Shown piece by piece: positions 44,601 to 52,969 of a DNA stretch of 64,000 nt. A model generated the notes under the pieces. That model saw nothing but the letters and a program-made list of their open reading frames with translations. It had not been told where the DNA came from and made no database searches. A program made the position numbers and the translations under genes. The stretch spans positions 62,001-126,000 of the forward strand of contig JAKSLF010000002.1 of NCBI GenBank assembly GCA_024401355.1, read 5' to 3'. Positions within the stretch are counted from its first letter, which is position 1. Each line of letters begins with the position of its first letter. The stretch is from Bacteroidales bacterium. Its GTDB lineage: Bacteria; Bacteroidota; Bacteroidia; Bacteroidales; Marinilabiliaceae.

Positions 44601-45738
44601 TTGTCCCGTTGTCTCTCACATAGTACATTCCATCACCATCCGTTCCTATCCATATTCCATCCACGTCCCTCATGACAGACATTACACTTGCCGATCCTAT
44701 GTTATAGCTGCTGTTCGGCTTATATCCATATCCATCAAATGGAGTCGACAATTTCGGTATCATGACAACTCCCTTCTGGAAGACGCCAAGCCACATATTG
44801 CCATTCCTGTCAAACAATATTGAATGTATCTTCGCTTTACCAAAGTCTATCTGAGGTATGAAGATGTCTAGTTCCGTCTCCTCTCCTGTCGACAAATCTC
44901 TCTTGTATAGACCATCTCCATCTGTTCCAATATACAGACTGCCATTCTGAGCTAAAATCGATGAGACAAAGATGCCACGCGACATACCCGTCCTTTTGAA
45001 TGTAGCCGATTTCTCATCATATTTATATAAGCCACCATTGTCTGCACTTAGGTATACGTCTCCATTTGCCTCCACTACAAAGGCATCCTCCATTCTCTGA
45101 CCATCACTATCTATCTTGATATATTCTATCTTGCGCTTTTCTACATTATATCTATAGACAAGTTTGTTAGAAGAAGCGACAACCCACAAATATCCTTTCT
45201 TGTCACATATCATAGATGACACATAATCTGCACCCGAATCCATCTTCAAGTGAGTGTCCAAAACCTGATCCTCGACATATTTCAATACTCCGCGTCCCGA
45301 TGTGGCTATCCATATCCTTCCCCTCTGGTCCTCCGCTATGTCTGTCACATGCGCCTCCATCTCTACACCTTTCGATATTATCGGAACTTCTTCAAAGATG
45401 TCTTTCTCGCGATTGTACTTCTGAAGACCGTTCATGGTACCTATCCATAACCTTCCACTACTGTCTTCAAACACTTTATGGACGTAGTTGCTGTTCAACC
45501 TTCCTTCACTCTTGCCACACCTATTCTTCTGTGTGTGGTATACCACCATATCTGTTCCATCAAACCTGTTCAGTCCGTCCTCTGTCGTTATCCACACGTA
45601 ACCTCGCGAATCCTGATACACCTGATTGACAAGGCTGTTCGACAACCCTCGTTCTGTCGTTATCAGTATCGGATTCTGAGCTCGTATGCCTACCAACATA
45701 CTTACCAATATTCCAACAACTAGCGCTAACCGATTCAT
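41695..45738 (-). CDS. Hybrid two-component system regulator (HTCS), beta-propeller sensor
   Basis: A 1347-residue one-chain sensor/regulator. Order: signal peptide; ~700 residues of Reg_prop propeller repeats (DSRGYVWITTEDGLNRFDG type); Y_Y_Y domain; one membrane helix (MLYVIIIIMAIFFIIISL); HisKA with NISHEIRTPL; HATPase; receiver from about residue 1088 with phospho-acceptor Asp near 1136 (VVSDVMMPEMDG); AraC-type DNA-binding domain from about 1235. Such proteins sense oligosaccharides in the periplasm and activate SusC/D loci. None is adjacent here; instead fbp follows at 10 bp. Confidence 0.95.
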   Translation of the reverse strand: MNRLALVVGILVSMLVGIRAQNPILITTERGLSNSLVNQVYQDSRGYVWITTEDGLNRFDGTDMVVYHTQKNRCGKSEGRLNSNYVHKVFEDSSGRLWIGTMNGLQKYNREKDIFEEVPIISKGVEMEAHVTDIAEDQRGRIWIATSGRGVLKYVEDQVLDTHLKMDSGADYVSSMICDKKGYLWVVASSNKLVYRYNVEKRKIEYIKIDSDGQRMEDAFVVEANGDVYLSADNGGLYKYDEKSATFKRTGMSRGIFVSSILAQNGSLYIGTDGDGLYKRDLSTGEETELDIFIPQIDFGKAKIHSILFDRNGNMWLGVFQKGVVMIPKLSTPFDGYGYKPNSSYNIGSASVMSVMRDVDGIWIGTDGDGMYYVRDNGTTEHIAKGVPSTVMGIAKGDDSETLMLAGYDAGLVEYNKRTHQSKDLNSILLKSSDRYNGRVVCVEENPMGGHFVGTYGSGVYKVAGGTATAYISLSESPDFRRNEPINNWINSIVSDGYRMWMGTYKGLCCYDAAVGKFVALDSALYNIVKNKVVYHVATDEASCLWMATSEGLIKYDPFMNIAKVMGQIDGLATDVAVGIAIDKSRRVWVSTNKGLSRYDERLNRFNNFYAYDGLQGDQFSRAAVSEDNNGRLYFGGTNGMTSFMPSNIIPDSIAMRVEVTRLHLDGREVRVGDTSNGIDVLDKYIMDADKIVYSYADKTITLDLSTFNFVNPELVNYEYKLEGFDTNWHSTANGVSQISYSNLKPGDYKLYIKSKLGGNISHTKTIDIEIRALWWQTKWAIMLYVIIIIMAIFFIIISLKQRAYIKRELLRQEYERNIEEEKFQFFFNISHEIRTPLTLIINPIKELLSQGSNEETGRKYEMIYRNSLRILHLINQLLDMRKIEKGQMKMSFKVTDLKKMIEEINANFEYVSSKKKIAMPVESRMSDTKVAVDRDLFDKVMINLYSNALKFTPERGEIKTTLKEEGENIVIEVADTGNGIAQDKLERIFDRFYQIENSETAAYNGTGIGLHFTRSVVEMHNGTIEADNRTDGKKGAIFRVVIPRHQEDEQVAEETSTENVIEKELPVENYTRRIFDEKRHRATTKKRILVVDDEPEVNSYLVNELSKHYKVNSCMNGKDAYDMLLKDKYDAVVSDVMMPEMDGMTLCKKVKSNININHIPVILLTAKHSDEDRNKGLILGADAYIAKPFDIEVLNNTLWSIMENRDRVMSKIGEMRTEHKPQKKVTLKSADEALMEKVTAFIDANISDSSLNVEKLADHVGMSRVHMHRKLKELTNQSARDFIKNIRLKQAGILLCEKKLNISDVAYALGFTNLSHFSTSFKDFYGVSPKEYMNERLENAQEPEQN

Positions 45739-45797
45739 ACTTAGTTCCTAATCCAGTGTCTGTCTGATTTTATGATGCTATATTTTCTTTATCATCT

Positions 45798-46208
45798 TTA
45801 TTTCAACGAAAAGTTTATCGGTATCGTATACGACACTTTCACAACTTTTCCCTTATGCTTGCCCGGCGACCATTTTGGCATCGATTTGACTACTCTCATC
45901 GCTTCCTCATCCAGTAACGGATGCACCGAACGAGCTATTTTTACGTCCGATGTGCTACCATTTGTGTCTACCACAAATGATACAAACACACGACCCTGAA
46001 GCTTCTTTTTACTCGCTTCCTCCGGATATTGTACGTTGTTTGTTACGTAGTTGCGCAATGCTTCATCACCACCCGGAAATATTGGCATCTGCTCCACTAT
46101 GATGTACACTTCGTCACCATCACGTGTCACCGAGGCATTGCCGTCAATTGTCGACAGAAGCCCAAACATTACACCCAATACAGCTAATAGTCTTTTCATC
46201 TTTCCCAT
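45798..46208 (-). CDS. TonB C-terminal domain protein without anchor or Pro-rich linker
   Basis: About 136 residues: a signal-peptide-like N-terminus (MKRLLAVLGVMFGLLSTIDG) and almost at once a TonB C-terminal domain (EQMPIFPGGDEALRNYV...QGRVFVSFVVDTNG...IPINFSL). Its core closely matches the adjacent TonB but lacks the proline-rich spacer. Start candidates are ATG 46208 and ATG 46199; TTG 46217 was rejected. It may be a soluble or shortly tethered periplasmic TonB domain. Confidence 0.82.
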   Translation of the reverse strand: MGKMKRLLAVLGVMFGLLSTIDGNASVTRDGDEVYIIVEQMPIFPGGDEALRNYVTNNVQYPEEASKKKLQGRVFVSFVVDTNGSTSDVKIARSVHPLLDEEAMRVVKSMPKWSPGKHKGKVVKVSYTIPINFSLK

Positions 46209-46261
46209 AACTCTCAACTTTTATTGTTCAACGTTTCGTTTCTGTTCTCTTTCTATAACCC

Positions 46262-46295
46262 AAAAAAGGTTGTCCCAGATTATTCCGAGACAACC
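46262..46295 (-). terminator. Rho-independent terminator after the TonB gene
   Basis: On the minus strand GGTTGTC and GACAACC form the stem, followed by six Ts. It separates the two TonB-domain genes. Confidence 0.85.
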
Positions 46296-46340
46296 CTCTT
46301 ATTGGTATCGTATGATATGGGGCTATCCCACATTCACATC

Positions 46341-47027
46341 TTACTGGAGGACGAAATTGATAGGCACTGTGTAAGATACCTTTACGGCCTTACCACGCTG
46401 CATACCTGGTGTCCACTTTGGCATTGACTGTACTACTCGTACTGCCTCCTTGTCAAGGTTTGGATCAAATGGACGTGCTACCTTCACGTTTGTTACTTCA
46501 CCCTTCTGGTTTACAACGAACGAAACGAATACACGACCCTGAATGCCATTCTCCTGTGCAATTACAGGATACTTGACCGACTGTGCAAGGTACTTTCTCA
46601 AAGCGTCATCACCGCCCGGGAATACTGGCATCTGCTCTACGATGAGGAATACTTCCTCCTCTTCTACAGGCTCTTCTTCCTGAACTTCTACCTCAACGAA
46701 CTCAATCTCCGTGTTCTCGTCTGCTTCTGTATCCATCAGCTCGAGCTCATCGTTGATCTCTGTCTTGTCGTCCACAATATTTATGATGTCGACCATCTTT
46801 GGTGGTGGTGGTGGTGGTGGTGGCTTTATCTCTTCCTGCTTCGTGATAGGAACCATCTCCTCCTCAACTACGACATCATCTGTCATAGCGCTCACGTCTA
46901 TCTTGCTGTCCTTGCTCGACCACTCGAATGCTGCAAGCACCAATCCGAGGACGATTGCAAGGCCAATCTCGGAGAACAACCCCTTCTTGTTCTCAAGGTC
47001 AGCGCGAGGTGTCTTTTTGATTTCCAT
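46341..47027 (-). CDS. tonB: Energy transducer TonB
   Basis: A 228-residue protein. It has a short cytoplasmic tail, one membrane anchor (FSEIGLAIVLGLVLAAFEW), a polyproline stretch (KPPPPPPPPK), a Glu-rich spacer and a C-terminal TonB domain (EQMPVFPGGDDALRKYL...PKWTPGMQRGKAVKVSY). It transmits inner-membrane energy to TonB-dependent outer-membrane transporters. No exbB/exbD is adjacent. Confidence 0.92.
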   Translation of the reverse strand: MEIKKTPRADLENKKGLFSEIGLAIVLGLVLAAFEWSSKDSKIDVSAMTDDVVVEEEMVPITKQEEIKPPPPPPPPKMVDIINIVDDKTEINDELELMDTEADENTEIEFVEVEVQEEEPVEEEEVFLIVEQMPVFPGGDDALRKYLAQSVKYPVIAQENGIQGRVFVSFVVNQKGEVTNVKVARPFDPNLDKEAVRVVQSMPKWTPGMQRGKAVKVSYTVPINFVLQ

Positions 47028-47232
47028 AGGTTTAACAATTTGAGCGCAATGCTCGTTTATTTCAAGTCAAGTATTTTCTTTGTTTTCGAGTGCAAGTTAC
47101 ACTTTTTATTTCATATTTAAGTTATTTTTTTGCTTTTTTATTTAAAAATATTTGATTTCAAAAGCTACAAACAACTTCTCAACTTCTCAGTTTAACTCGC
47201 ATTTTTTATCTAACTACTCTAATGTCAATTCA

Positions 47233-48516
47233 TTAGATGCCAGAAAAAGCACTCTTTATCTTCTCCACATAATCAAGCTTCTCCCATGTGAAAAATTCGA
47301 GTTCCCTCTCTATCTTCTGGCCATTCACATTAAATGACACTTTCGACGTATATGGTTTTCTGCCTACATGACCGTATGAAGCTGTCGGACCATAAATCGG
47401 ATTCTTCAAACCGAATCTCTTTATTATGGCACTCGGACGCATATCAAACAACGACATCACTTTCTCTGCTATCTCACCATCTGTATAGTTCACTTTAGAT
47501 GTCCCGTATGTGTTGACATACAGTCCTACTGGCTCTGCTACACCTATGGCGTATGCTACCTGTACCAATACCTCATCAGCTATTCCTGCTGCTACAAGGT
47601 TCTTGGCGATATGACGTGTCGCATAGGCTGCCGAACGGTCCACTTTCGAAGGATCCTTGCCAGAGAAGGCTCCACCACCATGCGCTCCCTTGCCACCGTA
47701 TGTGTCTACTATTATCTTACGGCCGGTCAAACCTGTGTCGCCATTTGGTCCGCCTATTACAAACTTTCCTGTTGGGTTCACAAAGAGCTTGTAGCCGTTC
47801 GCAAACAGTTTCTGCTGAGCTGCTGGAAGCTTTGTGACCACTCTCTTTATCAATATCTCTTCTACGTCTTTTCTTATCTGGGCCAACATTTCGCTATCTG
47901 CCTGGTCCTGACTCTTACCCGAACCTGCCAACACAAATTCATCATGCTGTGTCGACACTACTATTGTGTCTATCTTGCTTGGCGTGTTGTCGTTGTTATA
48001 TTCTATTGTAACCTGGCTCTTCGCATCCGGTCTCAAGTATGTCATAACTTTGCCTTCGCGACGTATCTCGTCAAGTTCGAGCAACAATTTATGAGCAAGA
48101 TAAATTGGCAGCGGCATGTAGTCTTCTGTGTCTTTGCAGGCATAGCCAAACATCATTCCCTGGTCGCCTGCACCTTGCTCCTTCTCCTCTGCTCTCTCTA
48201 CGCCTCGGTTGATATCAGCCGACTGGGCATGTAATGCCGAGATGATGCCACACGAACCTGCGTCATACTTATACTCAGCTTTGTTGTAGCCGATGCGGTC
48301 TATTACCTCACGGGCAACTTCATCTACGTTTACAACTCCCTGCGACTTGATCTCGCCTGCTACTACTGTCAAGCCTGTTGTGACAAGTGTCTCACATGCC
48401 ACCTTCGACTCTGCATCCTGCACTAGCAAGTTGTCAAGAACCGCATCCGATATCTGGTCTGCCACTTTGTCTGGATGACCTGCCGATACCGACTCTGATG
48501 TAAAATAATATCCCAT
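47233..48516 (-). CDS. metK: S-adenosylmethionine synthase
   Basis: A 427-residue protein starting [21 protein letters not shown] (only 20 residues quoted: [20 protein letters not shown]), the canonical MetK N-terminus. The [15 protein letters not shown] motif and the [16 protein letters not shown] phosphate-binding block are present. It makes SAM from methionine and ATP. An upstream in-frame ATG at 48576 lies inside the predicted riboswitch and would add 20 non-family residues, so ATG 48516 was chosen. Confidence 0.95.
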   Translation of the reverse strand: MGYYFTSESVSAGHPDKVADQISDAVLDNLLVQDAESKVACETLVTTGLTVVAGEIKSQGVVNVDEVAREVIDRIGYNKAEYKYDAGSCGIISALHAQSADINRGVERAEEKEQGAGDQGMMFGYACKDTEDYMPLPIYLAHKLLLELDEIRREGKVMTYLRPDAKSQVTIEYNNDNTPSKIDTIVVSTQHDEFVLAGSGKSQDQADSEMLAQIRKDVEEILIKRVVTKLPAAQQKLFANGYKLFVNPTGKFVIGGPNGDTGLTGRKIIVDTYGGKGAHGGGAFSGKDPSKVDRSAAYATRHIAKNLVAAGIADEVLVQVAYAIGVAEPVGLYVNTYGTSKVNYTDGEIAEKVMSLFDMRPSAIIKRFGLKNPIYGPTASYGHVGRKPYTSKVSFNVNGQKIERELEFFTWEKLDYVEKIKSAFSGI

Positions 48517-48569
48517 CTTCAATTTAGATAATGTGTTGTTATTAAATAGTGATGGAAAGATAGAAGGAA

Positions 48570-48622
48570 AATGCATTTTAGCACTTTTTTATAGTGGTTG
48601 CAATAGGCAAATCCATCCACTC
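48570..48622 (-). promoter_or_regulatory. SAM-II-type riboswitch in the metK leader
   Basis: On the minus strand a P1 stem AGTGG/CCACT (48617-48621 with 48593-48597) encloses a loop with GGATTT and TATTGCAA, followed by an A-rich linker and GCTAAAA (48576-48582). The same elements in the same order (GAUUU, UAUUGCAA closing the loop, GCUAAAA 3') define the SAM-II pseudoknot as I remember it. It begins about 17 bp downstream of the -7 element and precedes the SAM-forming gene, so feedback control is the natural reading. Confidence 0.75.
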
Positions 48623-48638
48623 TTTCTCTTTCAGTGTG

Positions 48639-48646
48639 CAAATATA
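48639..48646 (-). promoter_or_regulatory. -7 element (TATATTTG) of metK
   Basis: An exact minus-strand TAnnTTTG match. Initiation a few bases downstream would place the riboswitch at the very 5' end of the transcript. Confidence 0.65.
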
Positions 48647-48648
48647 GT

Positions 48649-48679
48649 CACTTCAATTCTATTTATCACCTTTGAAGTG
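48649..48679. promoter_or_regulatory. Inverted repeat overlapping the metK -33 region
   Basis: CACTTCAA (48649-48656) and TTGAAGTG (48672-48679) form an 8-bp perfect inverted repeat with a 15-bp spacer. It sits immediately upstream of the -7 element, where a dimeric regulator could bind. Confidence 0.6.
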
Positions 48680-48728
48680 CACTTTTAATTTTCTTTAGAC
48701 TTTCTTTCCCCTTCGTTGACTCCTTTTC

Positions 48729-49631
48729 TCATTCCGCCTCCTCTATTTCTCCTTGTCCACCCGACACTCTCATCTTCACTCTCGCACCCATCACCAGCGG
48801 CTTGTTCACTTCCTGACCATGTCCAGCCTCAAAACCTGTCCATACCGGATAACCATACTCTTTTACAGCATCCACTATTATCTCTGTCGCTGTCTTGCCA
48901 AAGGCTGTAGCGCCATCTTTCATTCCTGTATATTGACCAACTACCACTCCTTTCAATTCTTTCAGAAATCCAGAATATTTCAGATTCTGAACCATTCTGT
49001 CTATATGATAGTTGTATTCGCTAAGGTCTTCTATGAATAATATCTTGCCCTTGGGATCTATATCTGCTGGTGTCGCTCTCAACGAATAGACCAACGACAA
49101 GTTTCCTCCTACAAGCACTCCTTCCGACTCTCCTTCTACGCTTCCTTCTCCCGCTCTTCCCTTTGTCACATATTTCTCCCCACTCATTATCTCCATCATC
49201 TGCTTCACGTCTTCACTATCCATTCCGTGATGTGCCACATGCTTTATCATAGGTCCATGCAGACTCTTCTTCCCATGCTTCACCATCATCGAGTGTATTG
49301 CTGTGATATCACTGAATCCCACTATCCACTTGTCACATCTGTCCCACTCTCGCTCGTCTATCCCCTGCAATGTTCTGACCGCTCCATATCCTCCACGTGC
49401 ACATATTATTGCGTCAATGTCGTCTCTCCTCATCGCTTCTACCAGGTCAGCAGCTCTCTCGCTGTCTTCTGCCGAAAACACTCCTCTCTTGCATCCCACT
49501 ACGTGTGGCATGATTTCCACTTCATAGCCTCGCTCCCTGATTTTCTCTACACCTTCCTCTAACAGCGACTCGTCTATCGTACCCGATGGCGACACTATCG
49601 CTATCTTTCCGCCTTCTTTCAACTGTCTCAT
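48729..49631 (-). CDS. LD-carboxypeptidase (peptidase family S66)
   Basis: A 300-residue protein. KIAIVSPSG opens the family; ICARGGYGAVR and VGFSDITAIH (nucleophile Ser) plus GFEAGHGQE (catalytic His) complete the S66 signature. It removes the terminal D-Ala from murein tetrapeptides during cell-wall recycling in the cytoplasm. It starts only 3 bp after the PAS kinase gene, so it is translationally coupled to it. Confidence 0.93.
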   Translation of the reverse strand: MRQLKEGGKIAIVSPSGTIDESLLEEGVEKIRERGYEVEIMPHVVGCKRGVFSAEDSERAADLVEAMRRDDIDAIICARGGYGAVRTLQGIDEREWDRCDKWIVGFSDITAIHSMMVKHGKKSLHGPMIKHVAHHGMDSEDVKQMMEIMSGEKYVTKGRAGEGSVEGESEGVLVGGNLSLVYSLRATPADIDPKGKILFIEDLSEYNYHIDRMVQNLKYSGFLKELKGVVVGQYTGMKDGATAFGKTATEIIVDAVKEYGYPVWTGFEAGHGQEVNKPLVMGARVKMRVSGGQGEIEEAE

Positions 49632-49634
49632 CGT

Positions 49635-52600
49635 CTACTTTCCTTCTTTTATGTTCTTCTCCTGGTCTATCTCTTTCAATATCTTTATTACTATCGATTT
49701 GAATTTCTCACTCGATATTGGCTGCTTCACCATGACTGACGCTCCCGCTGACTCTATAGCTTCTACGTCTATATCCGGACCAGTGGCGTACAGTACTATC
49801 ACTTTATGCTCTGGACCATAACTCCTCAACGATGCTACCACCACCGATGTCGAGTCACCAAACAACTGCTGGTCCACTATCGTCAGCGACGGTTTCTTCT
49901 CCAGCCACAACGACATGAAGACATGCTCCTGATCCACTATCAAGTCTCGACCATCAAGTGCATACGAGACAAATTGTATCGTCTCGTTGTTGTTACACAG
50001 CAACATTATGTCTTTTCCACGAGCCGCCTTGTGCTTGTTCAAGTCCGACGGATCTATATATGGTAATATCAATTCAAATGTCGATCCTTCTCCCTCTGTC
50101 GATCTCACCTTCACTTTTCCACCCATCTCCTTCGCCAAACCTCGGCATATCGAAAGTCCCAATCCTGTTCCTACCGAGAATACGTCAAGCTTCACGTATG
50201 GGTCAAACACTCTGTCTATCTGCGAAGCGGCAATGCCACATCCTGTATCACTAACACTGAACACTACGTCATTGCCCACACGCTCAACTCCCATCTCCAC
50301 TTTTCCTGTGGCGGTAAACTTAAACGCATTGTTTACGAAATGTTCCAGTATCTTCGATATTCTCGCACCATCACAGCACATCCGCAATTCGCCTTCTACT
50401 TTTCGTGTTACGAAATCCACTTTCGGACGCTGTACATAGTTGCACTTTTTGTGCACTTCGTCTATCAGAGTGTTTACATCCGATACCGAATATTCCACCT
50501 CCAATGTTCCAGCCTCTATCTGCGACAGGTCCATTATCGATTCTATGATGTTCAGCAAAAGGTCGTTGTTAGCATGCACTATCTCCGAATATATCGTCGC
50601 CTCATTGCTCTCCACGCTGCTCGATATCAAGTCCGAGAATCCGACTATCGCATTCAGCGGCGTCCTTATCTCATGGCTCATATTCGCCAGGAACTGCGAC
50701 TTCAGCATGTCGGCTTTCTCTGCCTTATGACGTGCCTCTATCAGCATCTTCTCGTTCTCTTTCGTCTGCGTTATGTCTATCGAGATACCTGTTATCGCTT
50801 CCGACGACCTGACAAACTGTACCTTTATATAATGCATCATTCCATCTGAGTGATTTACTCTCAACTCATATTGGAACGACTCTATGTCTCCAACGAATAT
50901 TCGTCCCAGAAGCGATCCATACACTTCTAGGTCCTCGTCTACAACTCTGTCAAGCACGGTCAGACTTCTCACGTATGGCTGATCTGCCGATACACCAAGG
51001 TTTATGTTCCACTGCTCCGATACATAGCCGCTCTTCGTGTCCGAAAACCAGCACACACCAACTTTCGCAAATTTTCCGATCTCCAGGAAGTATCTCTGGA
51101 ATATGTCTATCTGCTTCGCCTGTCTTATCACGTTGCTGTTGTCAGTCACAACCACCATGTAGCCCGTCAGCTCACCTTTCGTATAGAGCTTCGACATCTT
51201 GTATATCAGCTCTATCATGCCACTCTTCGATGTGGCATAATGAACTATGCTCATGTTGTAGTTTATTGCATACGACACTTCGTCTTTCTCTCTTATCTCC
51301 TGCTTCTGCTCGTCTGTCAGATTCGGATTCTCATATATGTTGAGACCAAGAGCCGACTTGACACTCGACATTCCAAACAACTCTACCGCCGTATTATTTA
51401 TATAGGTAAGAACTCCTTCCGAATTGAAGAATTCTATCGCCGCCGGCATCTTGTTGTATATCGAGTTCTGCAACTCCGTCTCCTGCTTCTTCTTCTGGTT
51501 CTGTCTTATCTCCTCCTCTATGCTTCGCGACACACCTACTACCTGCACTGGCATTCCACCAACTCTGCGTCCTGCTGCTTTTCCCCTCACTTCGTTCCAT
51601 TCCATCTTGCCCGTCTCCAGACTCCTTATTCGCACCCTCATGTTCAATGTGTCCGTCTCTCCCAACGCTATCGACTCCAACGCTCTGTTGAATCTTACCA
51701 GATCACTCGAATGTATCTTTCGCGATACAGCCTTCTCGTTCGCACTCTTCATGCTCAGCATCTCGCGTCCCCTGTGCACATGGCTCACTCTCTCATCCGT
51801 CAAGCAGTCCCACGTCCATGTTGTCATGTTACCAGCATGGCAAGCCTCATTCGTCAGATATAGCTGATCATTCATCTTCTCCAGCAACGACAACCTGTTA
51901 AGACATATCGCTACCCATTTCGATATCATTATCAGCCACTGCTTGTCAAACGCACTCCACACATGACGCGTCGGACTCAACACGCCCAACACACCCCATA
52001 TCTTTCCGTCATCAGTCTTTATCGGAGATATTATTGCCGACACAACTCCATTCCTCACCAGAAACCTTCTCTCCAGTTCCCACTTGTCACCCAAGCCCGT
52101 ATTTCTGTCAAGCACTATCGTCTCGCCCGTCTCACACGATTTCCTTATCCATCGAGAATACAAAGGATATAACTTGCTGACCGCACTTCCATTCCTGTCT
52201 ATCAACGTTCCGCCCACATAGTCCAGTATCGACATCATGTCTCCACCATCCCATCTCAACATTCCAGCCCTTACGCCAACCATCTGCATCCTTATCGTCG
52301 ACAACAGCTGATGGACTCCCTCATAGAAGGTGCTCAAGTCCGACATCAGATTAAACGATTTCATCATCGGCTCCAACGTCTCAACTCCTATGTTAGCCAC
52401 AGCTCGCTCACCAACTTCCTCTTCCGTCATCTGACGCGCTGTACCCAAATAATGCATATAGCCGTCACCATCCCTATATTCCTGCAGCTTCTGCGCGCTG
52501 AGCCATACTATTCCTCCCACTGCCGATATCGGCAATGCACGCTCATTCACTTCATCCGGACGAAGCTTCATCATGTCCGCCCTGAAGTCCTCAGGCATCT

Positions 52601-52757
52601 TCAGCAACAGCTGCTGAACAGTCAGCTTCGTGTTCTCAAAACCCAACATGCCACACAGACCCTCACTCATCGTGAGAGTTTGCTCGTCAACGCAAAGGTC
52701 CCAAAAATAGACTCCTTTGCCCATCAACGTGTTTAATATCGTCTGTGTTGCATCCAT
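49635..52757 (-). CDS. Multi-PAS/GAF hybrid histidine kinase with degenerate receiver
   Basis: A 1040-residue protein without membrane helices. An N-terminal PAS-like region and a GAF-like segment (about 150-300) precede further PAS modules (about 310-665). HisKA has His at about 695 (ANMSHEIRTPLNAIVGF); HATPase follows with NNAFKF, SDTGCGIA and GTGLGLSICRGLA. The C-terminal receiver-like domain (about 915-1030) keeps the phospho-acceptor Asp (PSLTIVDQQ) and Lys (VMVKQP), but the usual N-terminal acidic pair is Asn-Asn (LLCNNNE). No DNA-binding output is present. Confidence 0.9.
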   Translation of the reverse strand: MDATQTILNTLMGKGVYFWDLCVDEQTLTMSEGLCGMLGFENTKLTVQQLLLKMPEDFRADMMKLRPDEVNERALPISAVGGIVWLSAQKLQEYRDGDGYMHYLGTARQMTEEEVGERAVANIGVETLEPMMKSFNLMSDLSTFYEGVHQLLSTIRMQMVGVRAGMLRWDGGDMMSILDYVGGTLIDRNGSAVSKLYPLYSRWIRKSCETGETIVLDRNTGLGDKWELERRFLVRNGVVSAIISPIKTDDGKIWGVLGVLSPTRHVWSAFDKQWLIMISKWVAICLNRLSLLEKMNDQLYLTNEACHAGNMTTWTWDCLTDERVSHVHRGREMLSMKSANEKAVSRKIHSSDLVRFNRALESIALGETDTLNMRVRIRSLETGKMEWNEVRGKAAGRRVGGMPVQVVGVSRSIEEEIRQNQKKKQETELQNSIYNKMPAAIEFFNSEGVLTYINNTAVELFGMSSVKSALGLNIYENPNLTDEQKQEIREKDEVSYAINYNMSIVHYATSKSGMIELIYKMSKLYTKGELTGYMVVVTDNSNVIRQAKQIDIFQRYFLEIGKFAKVGVCWFSDTKSGYVSEQWNINLGVSADQPYVRSLTVLDRVVDEDLEVYGSLLGRIFVGDIESFQYELRVNHSDGMMHYIKVQFVRSSEAITGISIDITQTKENEKMLIEARHKAEKADMLKSQFLANMSHEIRTPLNAIVGFSDLISSSVESNEATIYSEIVHANNDLLLNIIESIMDLSQIEAGTLEVEYSVSDVNTLIDEVHKKCNYVQRPKVDFVTRKVEGELRMCCDGARISKILEHFVNNAFKFTATGKVEMGVERVGNDVVFSVSDTGCGIAASQIDRVFDPYVKLDVFSVGTGLGLSICRGLAKEMGGKVKVRSTEGEGSTFELILPYIDPSDLNKHKAARGKDIMLLCNNNETIQFVSYALDGRDLIVDQEHVFMSLWLEKKPSLTIVDQQLFGDSTSVVVASLRSYGPEHKVIVLYATGPDIDVEAIESAGASVMVKQPISSEKFKSIVIKILKEIDQEKNIKEGK

Positions 52758-52850
52758 CCTTTTTCTTATACCCGATTACCGGACTTTTACCGCTTAATTT
52801 ATAGCCCGAAAAACCGTATTTCGTAAAATTATACAATTATACAATCATTT

Positions 52851-52858
52851 CCAAATAT
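52851..52858 (-). promoter_or_regulatory. -7 element (TATATTTG) of the hybrid kinase operon
   Basis: An exact minus-strand TAnnTTTG match, 93 bp upstream of the kinase ATG. Confidence 0.55.
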
Positions 52859-52917
52859 AAAGAACACTATTTACAACTGATTGCACATTTCGACCACTAT
52901 CTGTATCCCACTTTGAC

Positions 52918-52953
52918 AAAAAAAACGACTGGCCACGTCTCCGCAACCAGTCG
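52918..52953 (-). terminator. Rho-independent terminator after the tRNA-Gln pair
   Basis: On the minus strand CGACTGG and CCAGTCG pair and are followed by eight Ts, 16 bp past the end of tRNA-Gln(TTG). Confidence 0.85.
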
Positions 52954-52969
52954 CTCACACATCGCTTCG

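Noticed and set aside
48517-48576. N-terminal extension of MetK starting at ATG 48576
   Set aside because: The start lies inside the predicted riboswitch and the extra residues ([11 protein letters not shown]) do not match MetK family N-termini.
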